From Dickeya dianthicola NCPPB 453 (GTDB lineage Bacteria > Pseudomonadota > Gammaproteobacteria > Enterobacterales > Enterobacteriaceae), in assembly GCF_000365305.1 (NCBI RefSeq), contig NZ_CM001841.1, positions 4,266,740 to 4,330,739 on the forward strand: 64,000 nt of DNA, written 5' to 3'. The translations under genes were made by a program, and so were the position numbers. Shown here in pieces: positions 28,102 through 36,103 of the stretch. The notes beneath the pieces were generated by a model. That model was not told the DNA's origin and searched no databases. It saw only the letters and a program-made list of their open reading frames with translations. Every line of letters begins with the position of its first letter. Position 1 is the stretch's first letter.

Positions 28102-29298
28102 ATGCTGAAAGTATTGCTGCTGTTTGTGGTGCTGATCGCCGGCATCGTGGTGGGGCCGATGCTGGCCGGCCATCAGGGTTACGTGCTGATCCAGACCGAC
28201 AATTACAACATTGAAACCAGCGTCACCGGGTTGGTTGTCATGCTGGTGCTGTTTCTGCTGGCGTTTCTGGCGGTGGAATGGCTGCTGCGGCGAGTGTTTC
28301 GTACCGGCGCCCGCACCCGCGGCTGGTTCATCGGCCGTAAACGCACCCGGGCGCGTCAGCAGACCAGAGCGGCGTTGTTGAAACTGACCGAAGGCGACTA
28401 TTTGCAGGTGGAAAAACTGCTGACCCGCAATGCCGATCACGCAGAGCAGCCGGTGGTGAACTACCTGCTAGCGGCGGAAGCCGCCCAGCAACGCGGCGAC
28501 GAATTCCGTACCCGGCAATATCTGGAGCGGGCGGCGGAAATCGCCGACACGAATCAGTTGCCGGTGGATATCACCCGCGTGCGCATTCAACTGGCCCGTA
28601 ACGAAGACCACGCCGCCCGCCACGGCGTAGACCGTTTGCTGGAAGCGGCGCCGCGCCACCCGGAAGTCTTGCGGCTGGCGGAACAGGCGTTCCTGCGTAC
28701 CCACGCCTACAGCGCGTTGCTGGATATCCTGCCCGCCATGCGTAAAACCCGGCAGCATGACGAATCCTATCTGGACGAGTTGCAACAGCGCGCCACTATC
28801 GGTCTGATGGATCAGGCGATGGCGGAAGGCGGCAGCGAAGGGCTGAAACAGTGGTGGAAAAACCAGCCACGTAAAGTCCGTCAGGCGCTGTCAATGCAGG
28901 TGGCAATGGCCGAACGCCTGATTGTGTGCGATGACCACATCACCGCACAGGACATCATTGTAGACGGGCTGAAGCAGCAGTTTGACTACCGGCTGGTACA
29001 ACTGATCCCCCGGCTCAATGCCGGCCAGCCGGAACCGCTGGAGAAGCTGTTGCGCCAGCGTCTGAAACAGCACAACGATGACGCGCTGCTGCACAGTACG
29101 CTGGGGCAGTTGCTGGCGAAGCATGGCGAATGGCAACAGGCTAGCGATGCCTTCTCCGCCGCACTGGCGCTGCGACCGGACGCCTATGACTACGCCTGGT
29201 GCGCCGATGCCTTTGACCGACTGAAACGCCCTGAAGACGCAGCCCGTATGCGGCGCGACGGTTTGCTATTAACGCTGCAACCGCCCCACGACGCCTGA
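28102..29298 (+). CDS. hemY: HemY TPR inner-membrane protein
   Basis: HemY here is the gamma-proteobacterial HemY, an inner-membrane protein with tetratricopeptide repeats. It is not the Bacillus protoporphyrinogen oxidase of the same name. The 398 residues start with two membrane helices (about 3-22 and 42-62), then the conserved GWFIGRKRTRARQQT linker and a soluble helical TPR domain to the end, with a clear repeat in LHSTLGQLLAKHGEWQQASDAFSAALALRPD. Its exact role in heme synthesis or trafficking is unknown. It is the last gene of hemCDXY, followed by a strong terminator. Confidence 0.92.
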   Translation: MLKVLLLFVVLIAGIVVGPMLAGHQGYVLIQTDNYNIETSVTGLVVMLVLFLLAFLAVEWLLRRVFRTGARTRGWFIGRKRTRARQQTRAALLKLTEGDYLQVEKLLTRNADHAEQPVVNYLLAAEAAQQRGDEFRTRQYLERAAEIADTNQLPVDITRVRIQLARNEDHAARHGVDRLLEAAPRHPEVLRLAEQAFLRTHAYSALLDILPAMRKTRQHDESYLDELQQRATIGLMDQAMAEGGSEGLKQWWKNQPRKVRQALSMQVAMAERLIVCDDHITAQDIIVDGLKQQFDYRLVQLIPRLNAGQPEPLEKLLRQRLKQHNDDALLHSTLGQLLAKHGEWQQASDAFSAALALRPDAYDYAWCADAFDRLKRPEDAARMRRDGLLLTLQPPHDA

Positions 29299-29306
29299 CC
29301 AGCCCA

Positions 29307-29334
29307 GACCGGCGCGCTCCAGCGCCGGTCTTCT
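29307..29334 (+). terminator. hemCDXY terminator
   Basis: A perfect nine-base-pair stem GACCGGCGC/GCGCCGGTC with a six-base loop followed by TTCT, nine bases after the hemY stop. Confidence 0.8.
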
Positions 29335-29374
29335 CACACCCCAGATAACGCCATGATTTAGCTAAATAATGGCG

Positions 29375-29581
29375 AAAAAAAAAACGCTTGCCGACCAGCG
29401 ACAAGCGTACAATAAAAATCAGGACTGAAAGACAACTTTAAGGTGCCCCACTCAACGTTACGTCCAACCGCGATGAAGCAGCACTTCATCAATAACCGGA
29501 CGTTAGGCACCGTAAATGGCTCTGCGTCATTCCCAGGTTTATGAAGCCGAAGCAAGCATAGAAGGTGGAATGAGCATCTAC
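29375..29581 (-). ncRNA. glmZ: GlmZ small RNA
   Basis: The minus strand from 29581 reads GTAGATGCTCATTCCA and then ...CTCATAAAC-type and GGAATGACGCAGAGCC blocks, with TAACGTTGAGTGGGGCACC further on and a terminator stem (29384-29408) followed by ten T. These are the conserved parts of E. coli GlmZ, and the length of 207 nt agrees. GlmZ base-pairs with and activates the glmS mRNA (glucosamine-6-phosphate synthase); RapZ and RNase E inactivate it. The position beside hemY is also the E. coli one. A protein frame across 29358-29555 overlaps this RNA and is not taken as a gene. Confidence 0.93.
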
Positions 29582-29587
29582 GTTTTT

Positions 29588-29610
29588 AATAGAGCATGAA
29601 TGATGCCAAC
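29588..29610 (-). promoter_or_regulatory. glmZ promoter (sigma54-type, overlapping sigma70)
   Basis: On the minus strand TTGGCATCATTCATGCTC places GG at about -25 and GC at about -13 from the GTAGATG start, the sigma54 spacing (TGGCAY-N5-TTGCW, with ATGCT for the -12). TCTATT at 29588-29593 could be an overlapping sigma70 -10. Overlapping sigma70/sigma54 promoters are known for glmY and glmZ in enterobacteria. Confidence 0.75.
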
Positions 29611-29728
29611 TTTAATAAAAACCAAATAAAAAATAATTAACCATTGATAAATAAGGAATTAAATACCAATCCTGGTTTAATTCCAACATCACTAACCTGC
29701 TGAAAAATCAGGCATTCCTCACCAATAC

Positions 29729-29809
29729 TGTCGCCAATCAGAGACGCCACCAACACCGCCGTTTATATTCTTTAAAATTCAATAAGTTATACGTCTCTCT
29801 TTGACGACA
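29729..29809. promoter_or_regulatory. Two candidate GlrR (YfhA/QseF) sites upstream of glmZ
   Basis: TGTC-N10-GACG at 29729-29746 and CGTC-N10-GACA at 29792-29809 each differ by one base from the GlrR consensus TGTC-N10-GACA. They lie about 150-165 and 210-228 bp upstream of the GlmZ start, a normal distance for a sigma54 activator. The rest of 29582-29865 shows no gene. Confidence 0.65.
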
Positions 29810-29865
29810 CGAATGCACCCGAACTGTCGCCGAAAAGCCACAACTAGCTTTTAGTTTACGATTCA

Positions 29866-29894
29866 AACAAAACGGCCACAGATAACTGTGGCCG
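29866..29894 (-). terminator. Terminator of the salvage operon
   Basis: A perfect nine-base-pair stem CGGCCACAG/CTGTGGCCG with a four-base loop is followed on the minus strand by TTTTGTTTG. It lies 28 bases beyond the amidohydrolase stop. Confidence 0.85.
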
Positions 29895-29922
29895 TTGTCA
29901 TTGATGGGGGACTGACGGGTTA

Positions 29923-31083
29923 TCAGGCAACCTGCGACGGCTGTTCCAGGCTCTGCTTCGCCAGTTGATACAGATAGTGCGCGGTGGGGAACAGCGCACT
30001 GTCATCCACCCGGAATTTGGGGTGGTGCAGCGCGTAAGGACCGCCAGAGCCGACCATCATAAAGGTGCCCGGCAGCTTCTGCTGGTAGAAGGCAAAGTCT
30101 TCGCCGATGGGGCTGGCTTCGACGCGACGCGCCTCAAACCCTTCATCATCAGCGACCTGCAACGCGAAATCCACCCAGCGCGGCGTGTTCACCACCGATG
30201 GCGGCCCGGCGTGCCAGATAAACTCGATTTCCGCGCCAAAGGTGCTGGCGATGCCGGCCACAATCTGGCGGAAACGTTGCTCAATCAGGTCGCGCACCGC
30301 CTGGCTGAAGGTACGCACCGTTCCTTCCACATAGGCGGTGTCCGGAATTACGTTCCAGGTGCTGCCGCTGTGTACCTGGGTTATCGACACCACCGCATTG
30401 TTGTCGGACGCCACGGTACGGCTAATAATGGTTTGCACCGCGGAAATCAGCTGCCCCAGAATGATAATCGGATCATTGCCTTCGTGCGGCTTGGCGGCGT
30501 GACAGCCTTTAGCGGCAATCTTGATTTCAAAACGGTCCACCCCGGCGGTCAGCGCGCCGTCTTTACCGCCAATCACTCCGACCGGCAGCGTTGGGTCGTT
30601 ATGAATGCCAAAAATGGCGGTCGCGCCGTCCAGCGCGCCGACGGCAATCACTTCCGGCGCGCCCAGCCCGGTTTCTTCGGCCGCCTGGAACAAAATACGC
30701 ACGGTGCCTTTCAGTTCCGGCTCGATACGTTTAAGCAGAATCGCCGCTCCCAGCGCCGCCGACGAATGGAAATCGTGCCCGCAGGCGTGCATCACGCCGG
30801 CATTCTTCGAACTGAACGCCACGCCGGACTCTTCTTCAATCGGCAACGCGTCGATGTCGGAGCGCACCACCACCAGCGGGCCATCCTGCAGACCGCCTAC
30901 TTCCGCCACCAGACCGGTTTTCAGCGGTAGATCAAGGATGCGGATACCTTCTTTTTCCAGCACGGCACGAATTTTCCGCGTGGTTTCAAACTCCTGATTG
31001 GACAGCTCCGGATGCTGATGCAGATCGTGCCGGAACGCCTGAATAAACTGCGCCAACGGCGCATGCTGGGCATGCACTTTCAT
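29923..31083 (-). CDS. M20 amidohydrolase (YxeP-like N-acyl deacetylase)
   Basis: A 386-residue metallo-amidohydrolase of the M20D group. Metal and catalytic positions are visible: the DIDALP aspartate region, MHACGHDFH near residues 98-106 with its Cys and His ligands, QAAEETG with the glutamate pair, a dimerisation-domain His in KGCHAAKPHEG and the late HHPKF histidine. It resembles B. subtilis YxeP, which removes the acetyl group from N-acetylcysteine at the end of S-(2-succino)cysteine salvage. It is the last gene of the six-gene operon with an acetyltransferase, which fits an acetylate-process-deacetylate route. GAGGAG lies nine bases before the ATG. The substrate is inferred; hippurate or other N-acyl amino acids remain possible. 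Confidence 0.85.
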   Translation of the reverse strand: MKVHAQHAPLAQFIQAFRHDLHQHPELSNQEFETTRKIRAVLEKEGIRILDLPLKTGLVAEVGGLQDGPLVVVRSDIDALPIEEESGVAFSSKNAGVMHACGHDFHSSAALGAAILLKRIEPELKGTVRILFQAAEETGLGAPEVIAVGALDGATAIFGIHNDPTLPVGVIGGKDGALTAGVDRFEIKIAAKGCHAAKPHEGNDPIIILGQLISAVQTIISRTVASDNNAVVSITQVHSGSTWNVIPDTAYVEGTVRTFSQAVRDLIEQRFRQIVAGIASTFGAEIEFIWHAGPPSVVNTPRWVDFALQVADDEGFEARRVEASPIGEDFAFYQQKLPGTFMMVGSGGPYALHHPKFRVDDSALFPTAHYLYQLAKQSLEQPSQVA

Positions 31084-31106
31084 GTAAGGTCACTCCTCTT
31101 TTTTCA

Positions 31107-31123
31107 GCCCTGCCTGACAGGGC
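31107..31123. other. Intercistronic hairpin before the amidohydrolase gene
   Basis: GCCCTG-CCTGA-CAGGGC lies between the ATPase and amidohydrolase genes, next to a CGACGCGTCG palindrome (31128-31137). On the transcribed strand it is followed by A, not T, so it is not an intrinsic terminator; it could stabilise the upstream mRNA. Confidence 0.4.
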
Positions 31124-31162
31124 GGCCCGACGCGTCGAGCCTGCAGGTGAATATGTTATCGA

Positions 31163-31924
31163 TCAGATATCGAACTCTGATGGTTCCTGAATGTTAGTCA
31201 GCTGTCGCAGGAAGCGGCGGGTCTGTGGATTGTCGGAGAAACTGATCACTTTCTCCGCCGGGCCTTGCTCGACAATGTGCCCGTCGGCCATAAAGATCAC
31301 CCGGTCCGCCACCTCTTTGGCGAACTGCATCTCATGAGTCACGATAACCATAGTGGTGTTCTGTCCCGCCAGTTTCTGGATAACCTGCAGCACTTCATGC
31401 ACACGCTCTGGGTCAAGCGCCGAGGTTGGCTCATCAAACAGAACGGCTTTCGGATCCACCGCCAATGCACGGGCGATGCCGACACGCTGCTGCTGACCGC
31501 CGGACAGCGTCACCGGGTACTGGTGCGCCTGCGGCAGCAGCCCCACCAGCTCCAGCAGTTCCTGTCCAATCTCGTTCGCCTGCTTTTTCGGCATTTTCTT
31601 CACTACAATCAGGGCTTCGGTGATGTTTTCCAGCGCGGTCTTGTTCTTGAACAAGTTGTAGTTCTGGAACACCATCGCCGTCTGACGCCTGAGCGCATAC
31701 GCTTCCTTGCCGGTATAACGGTGGGTATCCAGCGACTGTTCGCCGATGGTAATGGTGCCGGATTCCGGCTTCTCCAGCAGATTCAGGCAACGCAACAGGG
31801 TGGACTTGCCTGAGCCGGACGGCCCGATGATCGCCACCACTTCGCCTTCGTCGATATCCAGGCTGATGTTGTTCAGCACCACCTGGTCGCCAAAACGTTT
31901 AGTCAGATTTTTTACGCTAATCAT
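31163..31924 (-). CDS. Polar amino-acid ABC transporter ATPase (YxeO/TcyN-like)
   Basis: A 253-residue ABC ATPase energising an amino-acid importer. Walker A GPSGSGKST near residues 34-42, a Q-loop in MVFQNYNLF, signature LSGGQQQR, Walker B AVLFDEP and the H-loop THEM are all present. It belongs to the glutamine/cystine uptake subfamily and is especially close to B. subtilis YxeO (shared NYNLFKNKTAL and ITEALIV stretches). The gene lies 9 bp downstream of the permease gene and 79 bp upstream of the amidohydrolase gene. The substrate is inferred to be S-(2-succino)cysteine or a related cysteine adduct. Confidence 0.9.
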   Translation of the reverse strand: MISVKNLTKRFGDQVVLNNISLDIDEGEVVAIIGPSGSGKSTLLRCLNLLEKPESGTITIGEQSLDTHRYTGKEAYALRRQTAMVFQNYNLFKNKTALENITEALIVVKKMPKKQANEIGQELLELVGLLPQAHQYPVTLSGGQQQRVGIARALAVDPKAVLFDEPTSALDPERVHEVLQVIQKLAGQNTTMVIVTHEMQFAKEVADRVIFMADGHIVEQGPAEKVISFSDNPQTRRFLRQLTNIQEPSEFDI

Positions 31925-31933
31925 GTCGGCTCC

Positions 31934-32605
31934 TTAACGCTGCCGTGAATGGCTGAGTTTCTTCTCCAGTTGCGACTGCAACCAGGAGTAAACCATGATG
32001 AGCAGCCAGTAAATCAGCCCCACCACCAGGAAGGTTTCGAAGAAGCGCAGCGATTCGGCGGCGATCATCTTGCCTTCGGCAAACAGTTCCGACACCCCGA
32101 GAGCAAAGGCCACCGACGTGTCTTTGATCAACGAAATAAAGGTGTTGCCGGTGGCAGGCAGCGCATTGAGCATCGCCTGCGGCAGCACAATACGACGGTA
32201 AATCTGCGCTTTGTTCATGCCGACCGACAGCCCGGCCTCGGTTTGCCCGAAGTCCACCGACGCCAGCGCCGCCCGGAAAATCTCCGCCATATAAGCCGAG
32301 TTTTTCAGGCTGAAGCCGATAATCGCCGCCGTCATGGCGGACAGGCCGTTAAGCGACGGAAACAGCTGCGGCAACCCAAAATAGATGATGAACAGCTGAA
32401 CCAGCGACGGAATGCCGCGAAACAGCGAGATATAGAGTTCCACCAGTTTCGCTACCACAACGAACCGGCTTTCGCGAACCAACGCCAGCATCAGCCCCAG
32501 CACAATGGCGAACAGCATCGACACCACCGCCAGCAGCAGTGTGGTGGGCAAGTACATCAACACCTGGGGGAAAACTTTCAACAGGTAGGAGAGATCGATA
32601 TTCAT
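31934..32605 (-). CDS. Polar amino-acid ABC transporter permease (YxeN/TcyL-like)
   Basis: A 223-residue inner-membrane permease of the HisMQ type with about five membrane segments. The cytoplasmic EAA loop EAGLSVGMNKAQIYRRIVLPQA contacts the ATPase. FRGIPSLVQLFIIYFGLPQLFP and SLKNSAYMAEIFRAAL are nearly as in B. subtilis YxeN (224 residues). Start: ATG at 32605 (MNIDLSYLLK) fits the family; an ATG at 32617 would add four residues, and neither has a strong ribosome site. A single permease implies a homodimer. It sits between the binding-protein and ATPase genes. Confidence 0.9.
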   Translation of the reverse strand: MNIDLSYLLKVFPQVLMYLPTTLLLAVVSMLFAIVLGLMLALVRESRFVVVAKLVELYISLFRGIPSLVQLFIIYFGLPQLFPSLNGLSAMTAAIIGFSLKNSAYMAEIFRAALASVDFGQTEAGLSVGMNKAQIYRRIVLPQAMLNALPATGNTFISLIKDTSVAFALGVSELFAEGKMIAAESLRFFETFLVVGLIYWLLIMVYSWLQSQLEKKLSHSRQR

Positions 32606-32677
32606 GGACCATACCATTACAACTGACGCCAGCCATAAATCAGGCTGGCATCACGGGGGATTGAGTGAGGGGCGGGA

Positions 32678-33451
32678 TTATTTGCCCGCCGTGATGTCCT
32701 CACCGAAATATTTGACCGACAGGGCTTTCAAACGGCCGTCATTACGCATTTTGGTCAGCTCGTCATCAAACTTCTTGCGCAGGTCGTCGCCTTTCTGATC
32801 CTTGTGGAACGGGAAGCCCACCTGTTCCACCACCAACGGCTCGCCTACCAGCTTGAACGGCAGATTGCGCTTGTTGATTTCCGCCAGCAGGATCGGGCGA
32901 GAGTTGATGTAACCTTCAACGCGTTTCGCCAGCGCATCGCTCATGGCGCCATCGCGGGTTTCATAAGTGCGGATGTTGACGCTGCCGTCGGCAAAGGCTT
33001 TCTTCAGGTTGTTGACGTGGTTGGAACCCAGCACGCCTGCCACGGTTTTGCCTTTCAGATCATCCAGCGTATTGATGTTGGCGTTGTCTTTATGCGTGAC
33101 GATCTGACTACCGTAGTAGCTGTACGGCTGGGAGAAGCTGTATTTTTCCTGACGCGCCGGGGTAATCGCCACCACGTTGGCGATGGTGTCCAGCTTGCTG
33201 GCTTCCAGTTGCCCCATCAGGCCGCTGAAATCCGCCGTCACCCACTCAACCTTGTAGTTCAGATCTTTGGCGATGGTTTCCGCCACTTCCACATCGAACC
33301 CGACCAGCTTGCTGTCCTGTTTGAACGAACTCGGGTAGCTCTGCCCGGTGGCGCCGATACGCAGCACTTTATCGCCGCCGCTTTGAGAATCACAACCAGC
33401 CATCAAGAACGCAGCTGCTAAAGTTAATGCTGATAAAGTTATTTTTTTCAT
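32678..33451 (-). CDS. Amino-acid-binding lipoprotein (YxeM/TcyJK-like)
   Basis: A 257-residue periplasmic solute-binding protein with a signal peptide and the lipobox MAGC (cysteine near residue 19), so it is probably a lipoprotein. The mature part has the polar amino-acid-binding fold: IGATGQSYPSSFK, LVGFDVEVAETIAKDL, DFSGLMGQLEASKLDT and the hinge motif GKTVAGVLGSNHVNNLK. These features, including GATGQSYP and SGLMG, are shared with B. subtilis YxeM. Its ATG directly follows the acetyltransferase stop codon, with GGAG six bases upstream. A close paralogue lies at 37481-38293. The ligand is inferred to be a succinated cysteine. Confidence 0.9.
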   Translation of the reverse strand: MKKITLSALTLAAAFLMAGCDSQSGGDKVLRIGATGQSYPSSFKQDSKLVGFDVEVAETIAKDLNYKVEWVTADFSGLMGQLEASKLDTIANVVAITPARQEKYSFSQPYSYYGSQIVTHKDNANINTLDDLKGKTVAGVLGSNHVNNLKKAFADGSVNIRTYETRDGAMSDALAKRVEGYINSRPILLAEINKRNLPFKLVGEPLVVEQVGFPFHKDQKGDDLRKKFDDELTKMRNDGRLKALSVKYFGEDITAGK

Positions 33452-33988
33452 TTATATCTCCGCACTTGGATGTATTTTTTTCCACTGGTCATAACGTTGC
33501 GGGTCGAGCACTTTTTCCATAAAGATGGTCAGGTGTCCTTTGCCCAAATCGGCCTGACACACATCCCTGAACCCATAATTTCTATACATTTCCAGCAGCC
33601 AGGGGTGGTTTTTCGCCGTCCCCAGCGATACTGCCGGCGCTTTCAACTGCTCAAGCAGGACTTGCTGCTCCAGCCAGTCCAGCATCTGGCGGCCCAGCCC
33701 CTGCTGTTTGAAGTCGGGATGCGTAGCAAACCAGCCGATATGCGGCAACCCGAACGGCCCCGGCTCCGGCCCCCACGGATAACGAATGGAACACGAAGAG
33801 GCGAAGCGCCCCTCTTTTTCCATCACGTAGACGCCGTTGTTCTGAATATGAAAACGAATCCGCTCAATGTCCGCGTACGCCGCATCAAACTTGATGCCCA
33901 TCTCGCGCACCGGCGCATAAGCCGCCAGCGCCAGTTCGAGAAACGCGTCGTCGTCCGCCAGCGTGACCTGACGAAATACTGTGCTCAT
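33452..33988 (-). CDS. GNAT N-acetyltransferase (YxeL-like)
   Basis: A 178-residue GNAT-fold acetyltransferase. Motif A with the acetyl-CoA pyrophosphate loop is seen as THPDFKQQGLGRQMLDWLE near the middle, and the YRNYGFRD motif B follows. In B. subtilis the YxeL acetyltransferase N-acetylates S-(2-succino)cysteine; the operon position next to binding protein, permease, ATPase and M20 deacetylase matches. Start: ATG at 33988 with GGGAG five bases upstream. A GTG at 34003 overlaps the lyase stop but lacks a better site. It may cap the amino group before cleavage by the lyase. Confidence 0.82.
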   Translation of the reverse strand: MSTVFRQVTLADDDAFLELALAAYAPVREMGIKFDAAYADIERIRFHIQNNGVYVMEKEGRFASSCSIRYPWGPEPGPFGLPHIGWFATHPDFKQQGLGRQMLDWLEQQVLLEQLKAPAVSLGTAKNHPWLLEMYRNYGFRDVCQADLGKGHLTIFMEKVLDPQRYDQWKKIHPSAEI

Positions 33989-33999
33989 GGCGTCTCCCG

Positions 34000-35364
34000 T
34001 CACTCGGCCAGCAGGCCGGTGCCATCTGCGTACCGGATCACCTCATCGACTTTCTGCGGCGCGCTGCCAACATAGTTCGCCGGATCCAGCCAGGCATCCA
34101 GTTCATCCGCCGTCAGGTGTTGCGACAGCACTGGATGTTCCAGCAATAACGCCTTGAACTCGCGGTTCTGTTCGAACGCCGCCATCGAGCACTCGTACAC
34201 CAGGTGGTGAGCCGTCTGCTTGCCGAGCAGCTTGCCGATTTCAAACATCACCTTTTCCGACAGCAGCAGCCCGTTCTGCAAATCCAGATTGGCGCGCATC
34301 TGCTTTTCGTTCACCGACATACCGCGCAGGATGCCAAGCGCGTTCTGCAACTGCGCCGACAGATAGATATTGATTTCCGGCAGCGCGATCCACTCCGCGC
34401 GCCAGCTCATGGCGTCACGCTCGTGTTCGACTTTCATCGATTCATGGATCAGGGCGGCGCTCTTGAACAACGGCGCCGTCAGGCTGGCCAGCCCTTCCAG
34501 CGCCGCCGGATTGCGTTTGTGCGGCATGGTGGTGGAACCGATCTTCCCTTCGGAGAACGGTTCTTCGATTTCGTTGATTTCGGTACGCATCAGGTTGTAC
34601 AGCTCGTTGCCGATTTTACCAAGCGTCCCGCTGATCAGCACCGCCACCGACGCGTATTCCGAGAAACGGTCGCGGGCGGACTGCCAGCCGATATTCGGGG
34701 TATTCAGGCCCAGACGATTCAGGGTCTGGCGTTCGATTTCCGGCCCCAGCTCACCGAAGGAGGCGTAGGTGCCGATGGCGCCGTTAATATTGCCCACCAG
34801 CACGCGCTCACGAATCTCATTCAGGCGTTGCAGGTGACGCACGAATTCGTCCAGCCATACCGCCAGCTTGAAACCGAAGGTGGTCGGCAGCGCCTGCATA
34901 CCGTGGGTACGACCGGTCATCAGCGTGTGCTGGTGTTTCTTCGCCAGCCGCTTCAGTTCAACCGCCACCAAACGGGTGTCGCGCACCACAATGTCGAATG
35001 CCTGACGCAGTTGCAGCACCGTTGCGGTATCCACCACATCCTGCGTGGTCACGCCATAATGGATGAACTCGCCAGCTTCGCCGCACTGCCTCTGGATGGC
35101 GGCGATGGTCGGCATCAGGGAATGCTTCATGCGCACCGCATCCTGGGCTATTTCTTCAATATTCAGTGCGCTGGCGTTGGCGTGGGAAGCAATGGTACTG
35201 GCCGCGTCCTGCGGAATGACACCCAGCTCGCCTTCTGCCAGCGCTAACGCGATTTCCACGTCAACCTGGCGGGTCAGGCGATTCTGCTCTGACCATACGG
35301 CGCGCATTTCTGGTGTGCCAAAGTTATTTCCAATAAGAAGAAAATCAATCAGATGTGATGCCAT
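34000..35364 (-). CDS. Fumarase/adenylosuccinate-lyase superfamily C-S or C-N lyase
   Basis: A 454-residue enzyme of the fumarase/aspartase superfamily. The three superfamily regions are visible: HYGVTTQDVVDTA near residues 85-97, TGRTHGMQALPTTFG near 140-154 and the signature GSTTMPHKRNPAALEG near 265-280, with the mobile catalytic serine region replaced by STT. A C-terminal ADSL-type domain ends in LDPANYVG. It resembles PurB-type lyases, but no purine gene is near. All members release fumarate from a succinyl adduct, which suits cleavage of S-(2-succino)cysteine or its N-acetyl form to the thiol plus fumarate. It is the first gene of the operon. The reaction is inferred; alternatives are other succinyl-amino compounds. 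Confidence 0.85.
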   Translation of the reverse strand: MASHLIDFLLIGNNFGTPEMRAVWSEQNRLTRQVDVEIALALAEGELGVIPQDAASTIASHANASALNIEEIAQDAVRMKHSLMPTIAAIQRQCGEAGEFIHYGVTTQDVVDTATVLQLRQAFDIVVRDTRLVAVELKRLAKKHQHTLMTGRTHGMQALPTTFGFKLAVWLDEFVRHLQRLNEIRERVLVGNINGAIGTYASFGELGPEIERQTLNRLGLNTPNIGWQSARDRFSEYASVAVLISGTLGKIGNELYNLMRTEINEIEEPFSEGKIGSTTMPHKRNPAALEGLASLTAPLFKSAALIHESMKVEHERDAMSWRAEWIALPEINIYLSAQLQNALGILRGMSVNEKQMRANLDLQNGLLLSEKVMFEIGKLLGKQTAHHLVYECSMAAFEQNREFKALLLEHPVLSQHLTADELDAWLDPANYVGSAPQKVDEVIRYADGTGLLAE

Positions 35365-35690
35365 AACTCACTCGTTTACATTGTAACAATGGGGGAAAGA
35401 GAGGCGGGTCAAGACGACGCTGTTGTTTGTTGGCGACTATATCACTGGCGATATTCCCACCTATATACCCGATCGATCTAACATATGCTTTATTTTTTTA
35501 TGATTTCGCTCACGATTATTTGTTTTGCAATCATATCGACAGGCGGACTCCTGACAGAACATCCGGCATTGATTACACAGGTACACAGCATCGATCTTTA
35601 GTCGTCTATGCTCCCCAAAAAGAAACCACGGCACCAGCATAATGATGCAATAATCATGACGCTTCTGCGAACATGGCCTTGAAACGGCTA
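35365..35690. other. Gene-free spacer upstream of the lyase operon
   Basis: About 325 bp with lower GC than the backbone. It must carry the promoter of the minus-strand salvage operon. I see no convincing gene, terminator or named operator; short frames here lack ribosome sites and family resemblance. Confidence 0.5.
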
Positions 35691-36026
35691 CTACGCAAAG
35701 TAGAACCACGCCGTCGTAATCAACCCGTCTTTGACTTCAAACACCGCGATACTTTCGATCGGTTCGGGCTCAATACCGTAAATCTTTTCATGATCAAAAA
35801 CATGGTTGCCCAGCACTGTGCGGGATACCAGTTCGGCACGTAACGCCGGGTTATTGAAGCGATGGTCGCGATAGAACGCCTCCAGTGCCGTTTTCCCTGT
35901 CATGGACGGGCTTTCCGATGGCATGCGATAAGCACGGAAACCCTCATGAAAACAGGAAGAAAAAGCAGTTAAATCATGGGCATTATAAGCGACAAACTGT
36001 TTTTCAACCGGCACGATAACCGACAT
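35691..36026 (-). CDS. NTF2-like (SnoaL-type) small protein
   Basis: A 111-residue protein with the NTF2-like cone fold pattern. An N-terminal helix (VEKQFVAYNAHDLTAFSSCFH) precedes FRAYRMPSESPSMTGKTALEAFY and a sheet half ending IAVFEVKDGLITTAWFYF. This family includes ketosteroid-isomerase-like enzymes and ligand-binding proteins, so the function cannot be assigned. Start: ATG at 36026 with GGAGG five bases upstream; an earlier ATG includes the ribosome site. It lies 77 bp downstream of the alcohol dehydrogenase gene on the same strand and is probably cotranscribed with it. Confidence 0.78.
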   Translation of the reverse strand: MSVIVPVEKQFVAYNAHDLTAFSSCFHEGFRAYRMPSESPSMTGKTALEAFYRDHRFNNPALRAELVSRTVLGNHVFDHEKIYGIEPEPIESIAVFEVKDGLITTAWFYFA

Positions 36027-36103
36027 CTCAACCTCCATTTAAATGCAAAAAAATGAATAGAAATTTAAACAGAGATGCACATCAGCCGGGGATGAAAAGC
36101 AAA

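Noticed and set aside
26972-29298. HemX as uroporphyrinogen methyltransferase and HemY as protoporphyrinogen oxidase
   Set aside because: No methyltransferase or flavin motif is visible; both are membrane-anchored helical proteins, and the old names mislead.
29358-29555. 65-codon minus-strand frame after hemY
   Set aside because: It overlaps the GlmZ small RNA and its terminator; the conservation belongs to the RNA.
34000-35364. Calling the lyase purB (adenylosuccinate lyase of purine synthesis)
   Set aside because: The neighbours are a transporter, acetyltransferase and deacetylase, with no purine or tRNA-modification gene as expected for purB; only the superfamily is shared.
35427-35709. 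Short frames upstream of the lyase gene (71 and 82 codons)
   Set aside because: No ribosome site, atypical composition, mutual overlap and no family resemblance; treated as spacer.
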